From NCBI GenBank assembly GCA_019417465.1, contig DXVF01000002.1, positions 118,501 to 182,500 on the forward strand: a stretch of DNA of 64,000 bases, given 5' to 3'. The position numbers and the translations under genes were made by a program. This stretch comes from Clostridiales bacterium (GTDB lineage: Bacteria; Bacillota; Clostridia; TANB77; CAG-508). Below are positions 36,460-46,159 of this stretch, piece after piece; position 1 is the stretch's first letter; each line of letters begins with the position of its first letter. The notes under the pieces were generated by a model. It was not told the DNA's origin, ran no database searches, and saw only the letters and a list, made by a program, of their open reading frames with translations.

Positions 36460-37365
36460 ATGAAAATTTTAATTGTCGAAGAAAAATTTAATGAAAAAAA
36501 ACTAAATAATTTTTTACTTAGTAAATTTGATGGATTAACTAATAATACTATTTATAAAGCATTAAGAAAAAAGGATATTAGAATTAATAATATAAAAGTT
36601 AATAAAAATATTATACTACATACAGGAGATGAAGTAAAGATATTTATTATAGATGAACTTTTATTTAAATCTTCACCTATATCTTTAGAAATTATCTACG
36701 AAGATGATAATATTATTTTAGTTAATAAACCTATTAATATAGAAGTAACTGGTAAGAACTCCCTAACTTCTCATATTCAAAATATTTACCAAGAAAAAGG
36801 ATTTAACTTTATAGAACCATGCCACAGGTTAGATAGAAATACTAGTGGTCTTATTTTGTTTGCCAAAAATAAAGACTCTCTAACTGAAATACTTAATATG
36901 TTTAAAGAAAACAAAATAGAAAAACACTACCTAGCAATTACTTATGGCATTCCTAATAAAAAATATGAATATCTTGTAGCTTATTTATTTAAAGACACAA
37001 AAAAATCTTTAGTATACATTTCCAACGATAGAAAAAAAGGATACCAAGAAATAAAAACATCATATACTATAATTTCTTGTGATAAAAAAAATAACTTAGC
37101 TCTTTTAGATATTCAGTTACATACTGGTAGAACACATCAAATTAGAGCACATCTTTCACATATTGGTTATCCAATTTTAGGTGATGGAAAATATGGAATA
37201 AATAAGATTAATAAAAATTTTCATTTTACTACTCAAGCCTTATGTAGTTATAGTATTACTTTCCATACAGATTCTTCTTACACGAAATTAAGCTATTTAG
37301 ATAATCAAACCTTTTGCTTAAATAAATTACCTTTTAATTTAAAGGAGGTAGATTTTAATGCTTAG
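36460..37365 (+). CDS. RluA family pseudouridine synthase
   Basis: Isomerises uridine to pseudouridine in rRNA or tRNA. 301 aa: N-terminal S4 RNA-binding domain (KLNNFLLSKFDG to NKNIILHTGDEV) and catalytic domain with HRLDRNTSGLILFAK (Asp nucleophile near residue 128), then GRTHQIRAHL. No Shine-Dalgarno precedes the ATG, and the -10 box ends 7 nt upstream, so the mRNA is probably leaderless. Its end overlaps traX by 8 bp. Target site unknown. Confidence 0.93.
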   Translation: MKILIVEEKFNEKKLNNFLLSKFDGLTNNTIYKALRKKDIRINNIKVNKNIILHTGDEVKIFIIDELLFKSSPISLEIIYEDDNIILVNKPINIEVTGKNSLTSHIQNIYQEKGFNFIEPCHRLDRNTSGLILFAKNKDSLTEILNMFKENKIEKHYLAITYGIPNKKYEYLVAYLFKDTKKSLVYISNDRKKGYQEIKTSYTIISCDKKNNLALLDIQLHTGRTHQIRAHLSHIGYPILGDGKYGINKINKNFHFTTQALCSYSITFHTDSSYTKLSYLDNQTFCLNKLPFNLKEVDFNA

Positions 37366-38033
37366 TAGTTTTTCTTTGAAAATAATTGCTGTTATTTGTA
37401 TGCTTTGTGACCATTTTGGAGATGCAATAATAAAACATTTTTCTTTTTTTAATATAATTGGCAGAATTGCTTTTCCTATTTTTGCATTTCAAATAACAGA
37501 GGGCTATATCCATACAAAGAACTTAAAAAGATATTTTAAAAGACTTATTATTTTTGCTATAATATCTCAAATCCCATTTATGCTCTTTTTATCTACTTTT
37601 ACATCACCTTTTACTTTAAATATATTTTTTACTTTATTACTTGGATTATTTGCAATTTTCGTATTTGATAAGATATCTAATAAATTTCTAGGATTTGTTA
37701 TCCGGATTTATTTTATCTTTATTTGCAGAGTTAATTAATGTAGATTATGGTGCTTGGGGTGTAATTATTATAATGATTTTTTACATATTCAAAGATAAAA
37801 AAGTATTAATGTGTTTATTATATATTTTATCTTGTTTTATAAAATATTTACCAAATTTATTAAAATATAATTTTCATTATATATATTTATTATTACTATT
37901 AGGCACTGCTTTTTCGATAGTTTTTATTATTCTGTATAATGGTAAGCAAGGTAAGAAGATAAAATATTTTCTTTACATATTTTATCCTTTACATATGCTG
38001 ATTTTATATTTTATAAACGTTGCTATTTTTTAG
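37358..38033 (+). CDS. TraX family membrane protein, +1 shift at CGG
   Basis: TraX-like proteins resemble acyltransferases; TraX acetylates pilin on F plasmid, and chromosomal Firmicute members have no known role. GGAGGTAGATTTTA precedes the ATG. About eight membrane segments; ICMLCDHFGDA and RIAFPIFAFQITEGYIHTKN are family motifs. The zero frame hits CGG at 37703-37705. Read ATC C GGA it continues GFVI-G-FILSLFAELINVDYGAWG, the family's DYGxxG motif, to TAG at 38031-38033. Joined length 224 aa. Confidence 0.88.
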
Positions 38034-38050
38034 CAACGTTTATTTTATCT
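38014..38050 (+). terminator. Terminator after traX
   Basis: Perfect 11-bp stem AAACGTTGCTA / TAGCAACGTTT (38015-38025, 38031-38041) followed by ATTTTAT. It overlaps the traX stop codon. Confidence 0.8.
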
Positions 38051-38115
38051 TTACTTTATTACATTCATAACTAAACATTAATAGTAACCCTTATTTAGCT
38101 ATAACTTTTCTTTTT

Positions 38116-39055
38116 TTAATTTATACTAAAATTAATACCCCTTGCTACAACATTCCCCATATTCTCTATTAAATCATCAATTTCTTTTGGTGTTACAATC
38201 ATATTATAATCGTTTGGAATTAATGCATTTTTTATTTCTTCATAATTATCTTGTTCTTTTAAGTTATTTAGATAATCATTTGATTTTGCTTCTTGTTGTA
38301 ATTTAGTGATAAATAAATCTAGACAATCATCTGTAATTGTAGCCAGGTCTACAACCATTGGCACTCCTATTGCAATTACTGGTATTCCAAGTGTATTATT
38401 ACTTAATTCTTTTCTTTTGTTTCCTACTCCTGCACCTGGTACTATTCCCGTATCTGCAATTTGTATAGTACTACTAATTCTCTCTATACTTTTTGATGCT
38501 AAACTATCAATCACGATAAGTAGTTTAGGTTTTACATTATCTACAATTCCTTTTATAATTTCTAAAGTCTCAATTCCTGTTGTTCCTAGCACTCCTGGTG
38601 AAATAGCACTAACAGCTCTTGTTCCTTCTTTTAGGTACTGTGGTGCATATGTTAATAAATGCCTTGTTATATCCACTTCTGAAACCACTTTAGGTCCTAA
38701 TGCATCTGGTGTTACTTCTGCATTTCCAAGCCCAACTATTAATATACCATCTTCTTTTTGTATGTGCTTATCTATTAAGTTTTTTAATTCCCTAGTTACA
38801 CTTTCTGATGCTTTTCCGAATATCGTCTTCTGTTGCTATTTTCAAGTTTTTTATATCTATAGTAATATATTCTCCTTGTGGCTTTCCTATAGCATTTTCT
38901 CCTTGTTCATCTAACACTATTACCTTTGATACTTTTATGTTTTCTCCATCTTGACTTTCTTCTGTTTTTATTCCTGGAATCTCATTTTCTATATTGTTTG
39001 CTTTTTTATAAATATCTCTTCTTTCATCTGCCATATCTGTTCTAAAATTATACAT
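38116..39055 (-). CDS. gpr: Spore germination protease GPR, +1 shift at CGG
   Basis: Degrades small acid-soluble proteins on germination (aspartic-type metallo-independent A25 family). I take ATG 39055 (MYNFRTDMADERRD) behind AGAGAGG. The pro-region and early domain end at CGG 38816-38818. Read ATT C GGA it continues TEDDI-G-KASESVTREL, then ILIVGLGNAEVTPDALGP, TRHLLTYAP, PGVLGTTGIET and SRTIQ-like substrate-site segments. Joined length 312 aa, usual for GPR. Transcribed toward traX with an 80-nt gap. Confidence 0.93.
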
Positions 39056-39167
39056 AAAAAAACCTCTCTTTCTTCTTTTATTCTTGGGAGAAAAAGAGAT
39101 TTTTATTCGCATTTTTAGGTTATTTTTATGTTTATTTTTGATGATTCTAAATAAACATTTTTAACAA

Positions 39168-40190
39168 CTATTTACTGCAATATCTACATAATATAGATTC
39201 TAATCCTATATTTATATCAATTAATCCTATTTTATAGTTTGCATCTAGATCAATTAATTCTTCTATTATTTTTTTTAGTTCTTCTTCTTTAAAATAATCT
39301 GATTGTTTTTTATATTTATTTACTAAAAACATTTGATTTGGTTTTAATTTCATACTTTCAGCTAAATTTCTATTATATCTTACTGCTAATTTTAGTAAAT
39401 ATAATTTTTTAAAATGATTGTATAATGTAATTAATATTTTTTGTATTGGTTCTTTATTATATGTAAGACCTTTTAAAGTTTCCATAGCTGATGTTATGTC
39501 TTTTTTGCCTAGTTCATCTGTCAAATCAAATATAACACTATCAATTTGTTTTATTGCTAATTTATCTACTGCTTCTTTTTCAATTTTTCCATTTTCTCCA
39601 GTATATTCAATAAGTTTTCTTATTTCATTTATTAAATCTTGCATAGAAGTACCACAAATTTCAATTAGATACATTAATGTACTTTCATCTACATTAACTT
39701 TGTAGGCATTACATATTGCTTTTAATCTTTTTGCAATTTGGATTGGTTTTAATTTTTCAAAATTGCATACTTCACCATATTTTTCTATAGTTTTATACAG
39801 TTCTATTTTATCCGCTTCTTTTTCTACAAAAACTATCACTGTTGACTGGTTTATAATATCTATATTCTCTTCTATATATTTACTTATTTTTTTTTGTATT
39901 ATAGTATTTTTTGTTTCTTTTTTCTTAATTTCTTTTTTAAAGATCCCTGTATCTCTTGCTATAATTAATTTTTTCTCATATCCAAATGATGGTGTACTTA
40001 TATCTGATACTATATTTTCTATATTTGATTCATCTATTTTTATAAAATTTATTCCATTTACTAAATCTCCAAAATTATTTTTAATTTTCTTAAGGCAATT
40101 TTCTAATAAAAAAATCTCTTCTCCATATAGTAAGTATACTCCACTTAGTTTTCCAGATTTTAAATTTTTTTCTATTGTTTCTACTGACAT
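39168..40190 (-). CDS. holA: DNA polymerase III subunit delta
   Basis: Clamp-loader wrench subunit. 340 aa with the HolA layout: LSGVYLLYGEEIFLLENCLKKI at the N-terminus, a degenerate AAA+ fold, SVIFDLTDELGKKD and a C-terminal helical collar domain. Lys/Ile-rich. Commonly near rpsT or comEC in Firmicutes; here it follows the debranching enzyme gene by about 100 bp and precedes gpr. Confidence 0.92.
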   Translation of the reverse strand: MSVETIEKNLKSGKLSGVYLLYGEEIFLLENCLKKIKNNFGDLVNGINFIKIDESNIENIVSDISTPSFGYEKKLIIARDTGIFKKEIKKKETKNTIIQKKISKYIEENIDIINQSTVIVFVEKEADKIELYKTIEKYGEVCNFEKLKPIQIAKRLKAICNAYKVNVDESTLMYLIEICGTSMQDLINEIRKLIEYTGENGKIEKEAVDKLAIKQIDSVIFDLTDELGKKDITSAMETLKGLTYNKEPIQKILITLYNHFKKLYLLKLAVRYNRNLAESMKLKPNQMFLVNKYKKQSDYFKEEELKKIIEELIDLDANYKIGLIDINIGLESILCRYCSK

Positions 40191-40289
40191 ATTTCTTTGA
40201 TTCCTTTCTTTTTAGTAAATGGATAATTAACACTTTTTGCAATTTATTTGTTCTATTTTTTAAATTATTTTTATACTAATTTAAATCTT

Positions 40290-42308
40290 TTATGAATTTG
40301 TTAATATAATTCTAAAAACTTCTGCAACACTCCATCCTTGTGCAAAAGCTCCTTTTGGAAGTTGTGGCTTTCTAGAGTCATAAATTTCTGGAATAGTTCC
40401 TACTGTCTGTCCTTCTTCTATCTCTTTAATAAATGTATTGGTTACATTGCTTACAAACTCTTTATATTCCTTTTCTAATTTCATCTTTTTAGTTTTTGTT
40501 TTTGTACTCTTAATTATATTTTTAAATGCATCATTATATACACCTAAAAGCCATGTCCATGTTATCCCTTGATGATAACTCATATCTCTTTTTACACTAT
40601 TACCTTCATATACATCTGTATAATTTTCTTCTCCTTCTGCTAAAGTTTTTAAACCAAATTTATTTAAAAGTTTACTAGTTGCAACTTCTAAAATGTCTAA
40701 TGCTATTTTTGAACTAGGTTCAATCACTTGATATGATAAACTTAATGCAAATAATTGATTTGGTCTTATTTTTGAATCTCCTATTACATCGTATAAACAT
40801 TTTGTATCTTTATTATAAAACTTTTCATTAAAAGATTTTTTACATTTTTCTGCCATATCGCCATATTGTTTTGCATATTTTTTATCAAATAACTTTTCTG
40901 TTAATTCTTCCATTATTTTTAAAGCATTATACCACATACTATTAACTTCTACTGCTTTTCCATTTCTAGGAGTAACAGCAAAATCACCTACTTTTGCATC
41001 CATCCATGTATTTTGGGTATCTTTAGTACCAGATGAAATTAAATAATCTTCATCTAAATAAATATTATTATTATCTACATTAATTCCTTGTGTATATGAA
41101 TAAATAATCTTTACTAAAATATCATAAAACTTTTCTTTAATAAATTCATAATCATTAGTATATTCTATATATTTTTTTATTTGTTCAAATAAAAGTAATG
41201 AACTATCTACACTATTATATAATGGTCTATTATCATATCCAGAATATCCATTTGGCACTAATCCGTATTTAACATCTCTAACCATTGTTAATAAAACTTC
41301 TTTTGCTATTTCAAATCTCTTTGGTATTAATAATAATCCCTCAAATGAAATAAGTGTATCTCTTCCCCAATCTAGGAACCAAGGATATCCTGCAATTATT
41401 GTATGTAAGCCAAAGTTTGGTCTATATACAATGAAATTGTCTGATGCTATAATGTATTTTTTTATTAATTCTTTTGTTTTTAATGTATTTTCATCTATTA
41501 GATCTGATTCTTTTATTAATTTGTCTATTCTCTTTTTCTCTTTTTTTATTAGCTCCTCTGCATTTATTTCTTCAATATTCTCTTCTAAAGAGCACACAAA
41601 AGTTATTTCTTTGTTTTCTTTTGGCAATATATCAATTTCATATCTACCAGGAACTAGATGATCTTCTTCTGGATAAAACCCTCTATTTTCTTCTTCTATA
41701 TAAAACATATTTTTAAAATTATCGTTATAATGTTCTATATATCTTCCTTCTGATACATTAATATATATCGGAAAATCAGAATGTCCATCTATACATATTT
41801 TTAATTTTGTACCATCACATTTTTGTTTTGCATCAAAATTATGATTCGTATTCATTGTATGAAAATCTCTATAATTCATTATTGGTGCTAATGTTAATTT
41901 AGTATTATAATCACCATTTTTTATATCATAAAGAATCGTTACTGTATTTTTTCCATATTCCATACAAATACTTTTCTTTACTTTAGTATCTTTAATTTTA
42001 TAATTAAATGTTGGAATAATATCTTTTTCAAAGCTCTGTTCATATTTATATCCATCTGAAATGTAATTTTTACACACATTTGTATATAGATTATATCTTT
42101 CACCTTCGATTTCCATTGATTCATCCACTTTAGATAATATTAAAAATCTTCTTGCAGGCGGTGTTAAAGGTGCTATTAATAACCCATGATACTTTCTTGT
42201 ATTAGTACCAATTATTGTGGAACTTGCATATCCTCCTATTCCATTTGTAATAATCCATTCTTTTTTTAATCCTTTTTCTAAATTCATGTATCTCTTTCCA
42301 TATTTCAT
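40290..42308 (-). CDS. Glycogen debranching enzyme (amylo-alpha-1,6-glucosidase)
   Basis: 672 aa of the archaeal/bacterial GDE type. The N-terminal GDE_N domain begins KEWIITNGIGGYASSTIIGTN with RKYHGLL; the C-terminal (alpha/alpha)6 GH133-like barrel has GYPWFLDWGRDTLISFEGL (catalytic Asp) and MSYHQGITWTWLLG. Hydrolyses alpha-1,6 branches in glycogen, cytoplasmic. No other glycogen genes are in the window. Confidence 0.93.
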   Translation of the reverse strand: MKYGKRYMNLEKGLKKEWIITNGIGGYASSTIIGTNTRKYHGLLIAPLTPPARRFLILSKVDESMEIEGERYNLYTNVCKNYISDGYKYEQSFEKDIIPTFNYKIKDTKVKKSICMEYGKNTVTILYDIKNGDYNTKLTLAPIMNYRDFHTMNTNHNFDAKQKCDGTKLKICIDGHSDFPIYINVSEGRYIEHYNDNFKNMFYIEEENRGFYPEEDHLVPGRYEIDILPKENKEITFVCSLEENIEEINAEELIKKEKKRIDKLIKESDLIDENTLKTKELIKKYIIASDNFIVYRPNFGLHTIIAGYPWFLDWGRDTLISFEGLLLIPKRFEIAKEVLLTMVRDVKYGLVPNGYSGYDNRPLYNSVDSSLLLFEQIKKYIEYTNDYEFIKEKFYDILVKIIYSYTQGINVDNNNIYLDEDYLISSGTKDTQNTWMDAKVGDFAVTPRNGKAVEVNSMWYNALKIMEELTEKLFDKKYAKQYGDMAEKCKKSFNEKFYNKDTKCLYDVIGDSKIRPNQLFALSLSYQVIEPSSKIALDILEVATSKLLNKFGLKTLAEGEENYTDVYEGNSVKRDMSYHQGITWTWLLGVYNDAFKNIIKSTKTKTKKMKLEKEYKEFVSNVTNTFIKEIEEGQTVGTIPEIYDSRKPQLPKGAFAQGWSVAEVFRIILTNS

Positions 42309-42410
42309 TTGTTATTTCCTCCATTTTTTGAAGATTTGTTCAGACAAAATGACGGGTTCTTTTGTTCATTTTTGAAGAATTGTCAAAATGGACAGTATAT
42401 TGACAATTTC

Positions 42411-44057
42411 TTATCTTCTAAGTTTGTTAATTGTATCTATAATTTTCTTTCTTTCGTCATCATCTAATTCATCTATTTTATTTGGTATTTTGACTTGCAT
42501 TTCTTTTTTTTGCTTTACTGTTTTATTTGTTTTTACTTTATTTGTTTCTGTAACTGCTCTTGGTTTTTTCCTTAATTTTTCTTGTATTTTATTTAATTTT
42601 TCTCTTTCTTTTAATTTCATATCACTTTCCTGAATAGATTCTATTCTATCTTGATATTTTGAAAAGAACTTACTTTTACCTTGTGGCCTTTTTTTAGCTT
42701 GTTTTATCCTATTTTTCTGAATTTTTTTATTATGCTTTTTACTTGATTTTAATCTATCATTTAATAACATATATTTTAAATCATTTTGTTTATCTTTAAA
42801 TTTCAAATCTTCACATACAAGCTCTATTATCGCTTGTGCAACAGCATTTGAATCATGTCTTATATATTCTCCTTGTACACAAGAAATATTTCTTTGCATT
42901 AATCTAATTCCTTGATTTTTCACTTTTTGAATATCTTGTTCAATTAATTCATATCCCTGCATATTGTATTTTCTAATATATTCTGGAACAATTTCTCCTG
43001 TATCGTAAATACAATAGTCTATTATTTTGCCCCCAGCGTGATTATTTATTGCATTAATATGATCAGATAAACTATAATTATATGTTTGGCCTGGCTCTGT
43101 CATTAAGTTACTTACATATATTTTAAAAGCTTTACTTTCTCTAATTGCTTTTGTCACACCTTTTACTAATAAATTCGGAATTATATTTGTATAAAGACTT
43201 CCTGGTGCAATAACAATAGCATCTGCTTCTGCTATAGCCTCTATTACTCCGGGTGCTGATTTACAATTATATGGATTAATAAAAACTCTTGATATCTTGC
43301 TTGTTTTACTATTTACTATATCTGGTATATTATTTTTATTTTCTATTATTGTTCCATCTTCCAATTCTGCACATATTTTTATTTCTTCTAATGTTACAGG
43401 TAAAACTTTTCCTGTCATATTTAATATATCTTTTGTTTTTTCTATAGATTTAGTAAAATCTTTTGAATATTCGTTCATTGCAAGTAAAAATATATCTCCA
43501 AAAGATAATGATTGTAATCTTCCACTTTCAAATTTTAAATTTATAAGACCCTTCATGGTTTCTTCATCAGTTGATAATGCAATTATACTTTCTTTTACAT
43601 CATCTAATGGTAATGTTGCAAGTATTCTTCTTGAATCAGTTAAATCTTCCCCATAATCTGAAACAGTAACAATTGCAGTAATATTATCTGTATAATATTT
43701 TAATCCTTTTAAAATACTATTTAATCCTGTTCCTCCTCCTAATACAACTATTTTTGGTCCTTGGTTATATACTTTTTTATTGAAAATTAATGATTTTACA
43801 TCTACTCTTTTTCTTGCGTCTGTATTTTCTATTAATAATTCCAATGTTCTTTTTTGAATATATACTATTCCTATTATTATACATACAAATCCTATAATGA
43901 AACTCACAACAATTTTTCCTATTTTGTTAAAGTCTAATTCTTTTATTACTAATATATTCGAAATAGCAAACAATAAAAAGACAATTCCTACCAATATTAA
44001 AAATATCCATCTTTTCATTTTTGTGCTTGATTTAAACCATTTAAAAAAGCCATTCAT
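42411..44057 (-). CDS. yvcK: Gluconeogenesis factor YvcK family protein with membrane anchor
   Basis: UDP-sugar-binding CofD-like protein affecting peptidoglycan and central metabolism. The core starts PKIVVLGGGTGLNSILKGLK (about residue 103) and holds VSDYGEDLTDSRR, VLPVTLEEI, APGSLYTNIIPNLLVKG. Two membrane helices precede it (WIFLILVGIVFLLFAI; IVVSFIIGFVCIIIGIVYI), and a Lys-rich coiled tail of about 100 residues follows, making 548 aa against about 320 for B. subtilis YvcK. The usual partners rapZ and whiA are not adjacent; murB is upstream. Confidence 0.92.
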   Translation of the reverse strand: MNGFFKWFKSSTKMKRWIFLILVGIVFLLFAISNILVIKELDFNKIGKIVVSFIIGFVCIIIGIVYIQKRTLELLIENTDARKRVDVKSLIFNKKVYNQGPKIVVLGGGTGLNSILKGLKYYTDNITAIVTVSDYGEDLTDSRRILATLPLDDVKESIIALSTDEETMKGLINLKFESGRLQSLSFGDIFLLAMNEYSKDFTKSIEKTKDILNMTGKVLPVTLEEIKICAELEDGTIIENKNNIPDIVNSKTSKISRVFINPYNCKSAPGVIEAIAEADAIVIAPGSLYTNIIPNLLVKGVTKAIRESKAFKIYVSNLMTEPGQTYNYSLSDHINAINNHAGGKIIDYCIYDTGEIVPEYIRKYNMQGYELIEQDIQKVKNQGIRLMQRNISCVQGEYIRHDSNAVAQAIIELVCEDLKFKDKQNDLKYMLLNDRLKSSKKHNKKIQKNRIKQAKKRPQGKSKFFSKYQDRIESIQESDMKLKEREKLNKIQEKLRKKPRAVTETNKVKTNKTVKQKKEMQVKIPNKIDELDDDERKKIIDTINKLRR

Positions 44058-44088
44058 TTTATATTCTCAAACCTTTCTTTTCTTTTAT

Positions 44089-45070
44089 TTAGTCACCTAT
44101 AACTTCTATTTCTAACTCAATATTTTTACTAGTTTTTTCATGTACTGTTCTCTTTATACATTCTACTAGTTTTAAAACATCTTCTGCTGTTGCTTTTCCT
44201 TTGTTTACTATAAATCCTGCATGTTTACTAGAAACCTCTGCATCTCCAATAGAAAATCCTTTTAAACCACACTCATCTATTAGTTTTGCTGTAATAAAAT
44301 CTTCACCTCTTTTAAAAGTACTTCCAGCGCTTGGCATACTAATCGGTTGTTTTTCTCTTCTAAAGTTTGCATATTCTTGCATTTTTGCTTTTATAATTTG
44401 CTTATTTCCATATTTTAATTTTATTTTTGCAGATATAATTATATTTTTATCTTCACAAAATCTACTATGTCTATATGAAAACAGACTCTCTTCATTACTA
44501 ATAGTATGTAAATTACCATTATAATCCATATATGTTGTCTCTAGAATTATATCTTTAAACTCTTTTCCATGTGCTCCTGCATTCATTCTTATTGCTCCAC
44601 CAATTGTTCCAGGAATACCTGATGCAAATTCAAATCCTTCTATTTCTTCTTTTAATAAAATTCCGAGCCAAAGCTGCTAATTTTACACCTGCTCCAACAT
44701 TTACTATTACTTTATTATAATTGTATATTTCTTCTTCTTCTGCAACTTTATCATAGCAAACTTGCATTTCTACATCTTGATTTTCTTTTTGTATCTCTAT
44801 ATTTTGTAAATCAACTTTTAAAACAATCCCCCTTATTCCATTATCTTTAACTAATATATTGGTACCATTCCCTATAACAGTTAATTTTATTTTATTTTCT
44901 TTTACTACTTGTAGCACACTTTTTATATCTTCTAAACTTTTTGCAATCACAAATATATCTGCACATCCTCCAATTTTAAATGAAGTATGTTTTTTCATTT
45001 CTTCGTTTATTTTTATATTAGATGGTAGTATTTCTTTTACTAATTGCTTATATACCTCTTTTATGTCCAT
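44089..45070 (-). CDS. murB: UDP-N-acetylmuramate dehydrogenase, +1 shift at CGG
   Basis: FAD enzyme reducing UDP-GlcNAc-enolpyruvate in peptidoglycan synthesis. The N-terminal FAD domain has HTSFKIGGCADI and TVIGNGTNILVKD. It reaches CGG at 44663-44665; read GCT C GGA it gives AALA-G-ILLKEEIEGF, then the conserved ASGIPGTIGGA and RMNAGAHGKEF. The C-terminal substrate domain has SAGSTFKRG (catalytic Ser) and GFIVNKGKATAEDV. Joined length 326 aa. The split halves alone lack either FAD-site or substrate residues. Confidence 0.95.
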
Positions 45071-45296
45071 AAAATCACCTTCCTATCTTCTAATATATTT
45101 ATTATACCAGTCTAGATTCTATCATCTTTTTTGTAATATTACAATAAAAAGTTCTATGTTATTAGAATTTTTTTGGCTTAACTTACATATAATTAATTCG
45201 TGAGGACAAATCTATTTACTATCTATATTTACATTTGATTGTACATATTTTACTGCATATTTACTTAATGTTAAAAAATTTTTCGTTACAATATAC

Positions 45297-45324
45297 TTGA
45301 AAAACATGTAGAATAATGTATAAT
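45297..45324 (+). promoter_or_regulatory. Promoter of the zinc-ribbon/TM2 gene
   Basis: TTGAAA (45297-45302), 16-nt spacer, TATAAT (45319-45324), with the ribosome site AAAGGAG about 20 nt on. Confidence 0.65.
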
Positions 45325-45357
45325 ATATCTATACTATTTAAGAAAGGAGAATTAACA

Positions 45358-45840
45358 ATGTTTTGTAAAATGTGTGGAAAAGAAATTCCAGAAGGAAAAG
45401 AATTATGTGATGAATGTGCTGCAAAAGCACAAAACAATACAACCACAGAAAGTACTACAAATACAGAAAGCACTACAAATAATACAGCTTCAGAAAATAC
45501 AACAGCTCAAAGTCAAACTGTAAATAATGAAAATACTACAAATTCAAACACTCAAAATGCTACAGTTATAAATAATAGTCAAGTAAATAATAACCCACAA
45601 GCAAAATCTAAATTATGTGCTGGTTTATTAGGTATATTTTTAGGTGCTTTTGGTGTACATAATTTTTATTTAGGATTTACTACTAAAGCTGTTGTACAAT
45701 TATTGGTTTCACTTGTAGGTGGACTAATTACTTGTGGTGTAGCTACAGTAGCAATAGAAATCTGGGGACTTGTTGAAGGTATCATGATTCTTTGTGGTAA
45801 TATTTCAACAGATGCAAATGGTATTCCTTTAAAAGACTAA
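45358..45840 (+). CDS. Zinc-ribbon TM2 domain membrane protein
   Basis: 160 aa; ATG 45358 behind AAAGGAGAATTAACA. N-terminal zinc ribbon FCKMCGKEIP ... LCDECAAKA (CxxC twice), a low-complexity Thr/Asn/Ser linker (about residues 27-75), then a TM2 domain: LCAGLLGIFLGAFGVHNFYLG and a second helix VVQLLVSLVGGLITCGVA. Such proteins are common in Firmicutes, with no fixed function. Monocistronic between a promoter and a terminator. Confidence 0.85.
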   Translation: MFCKMCGKEIPEGKELCDECAAKAQNNTTTESTTNTESTTNNTASENTTAQSQTVNNENTTNSNTQNATVINNSQVNNNPQAKSKLCAGLLGIFLGAFGVHNFYLGFTTKAVVQLLVSLVGGLITCGVATVAIEIWGLVEGIMILCGNISTDANGIPLKD

Positions 45841-45845
45841 ATTTA

Positions 45846-45871
45846 AAAGTAGAGTTCTCTCTACTTTTTTT
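45846..45871 (+). terminator. Terminator after the TM2 gene
   Basis: 9-bp stem AAAGTAGAG / CTCTACTTT with TTCT loop and a run of T. Confidence 0.85.
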
Positions 45872-45873
45872 AT

Positions 45874-45934
45874 GTAATAGAAAAGTTCGTGGCATACAAT
45901 AAAAGTTAACTTACGAAACTTTCCTTTTATATAA
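45874..45934. repeat. Imperfect palindrome related to the dispersed repeat
   Basis: TAATAGAAAAGTTCGT and ACGAAACTTTCCTTTTATA form imperfect arms around a core with AAAAGTTAACTT. Arm sequence and length recall the palindromes at 10339 and 31908. The rest of the 45841-46159 gap shows nothing else. Confidence 0.45.
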
Positions 45935-46159
45935 ATATATCTGCAAATAACATAACAGATTCACTTTTTTTATTTATAAAACAGTGGATCTTATAATTTT
46001 AATAAATCATTGCTAACTATATCTATTTTAGATGTATTATATGGTTATGTAAATCCTTGTGGTAAATTTATATATAAAGATGTGTAATTTTATAATAACT
46101 AATTAATATACTACAAATCATTATTTTATCTTTTTTACAATTCTCCTTATTGCACATTT

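Noticed and set aside
38116..38688. Second half of gpr as an independent gene starting at 38688
   Set aside because: The conserved GPR region ILIVGLGNAEVTPDALGP lies upstream of that ATG in the same frame, connected through the CGG site.
44089..44586. Separate small murB-like gene starting at 44586
   Set aside because: The ATG is an internal methionine of the RMNAGAHG motif; there is no ribosome site and the frame is open upstream to the CGG site.
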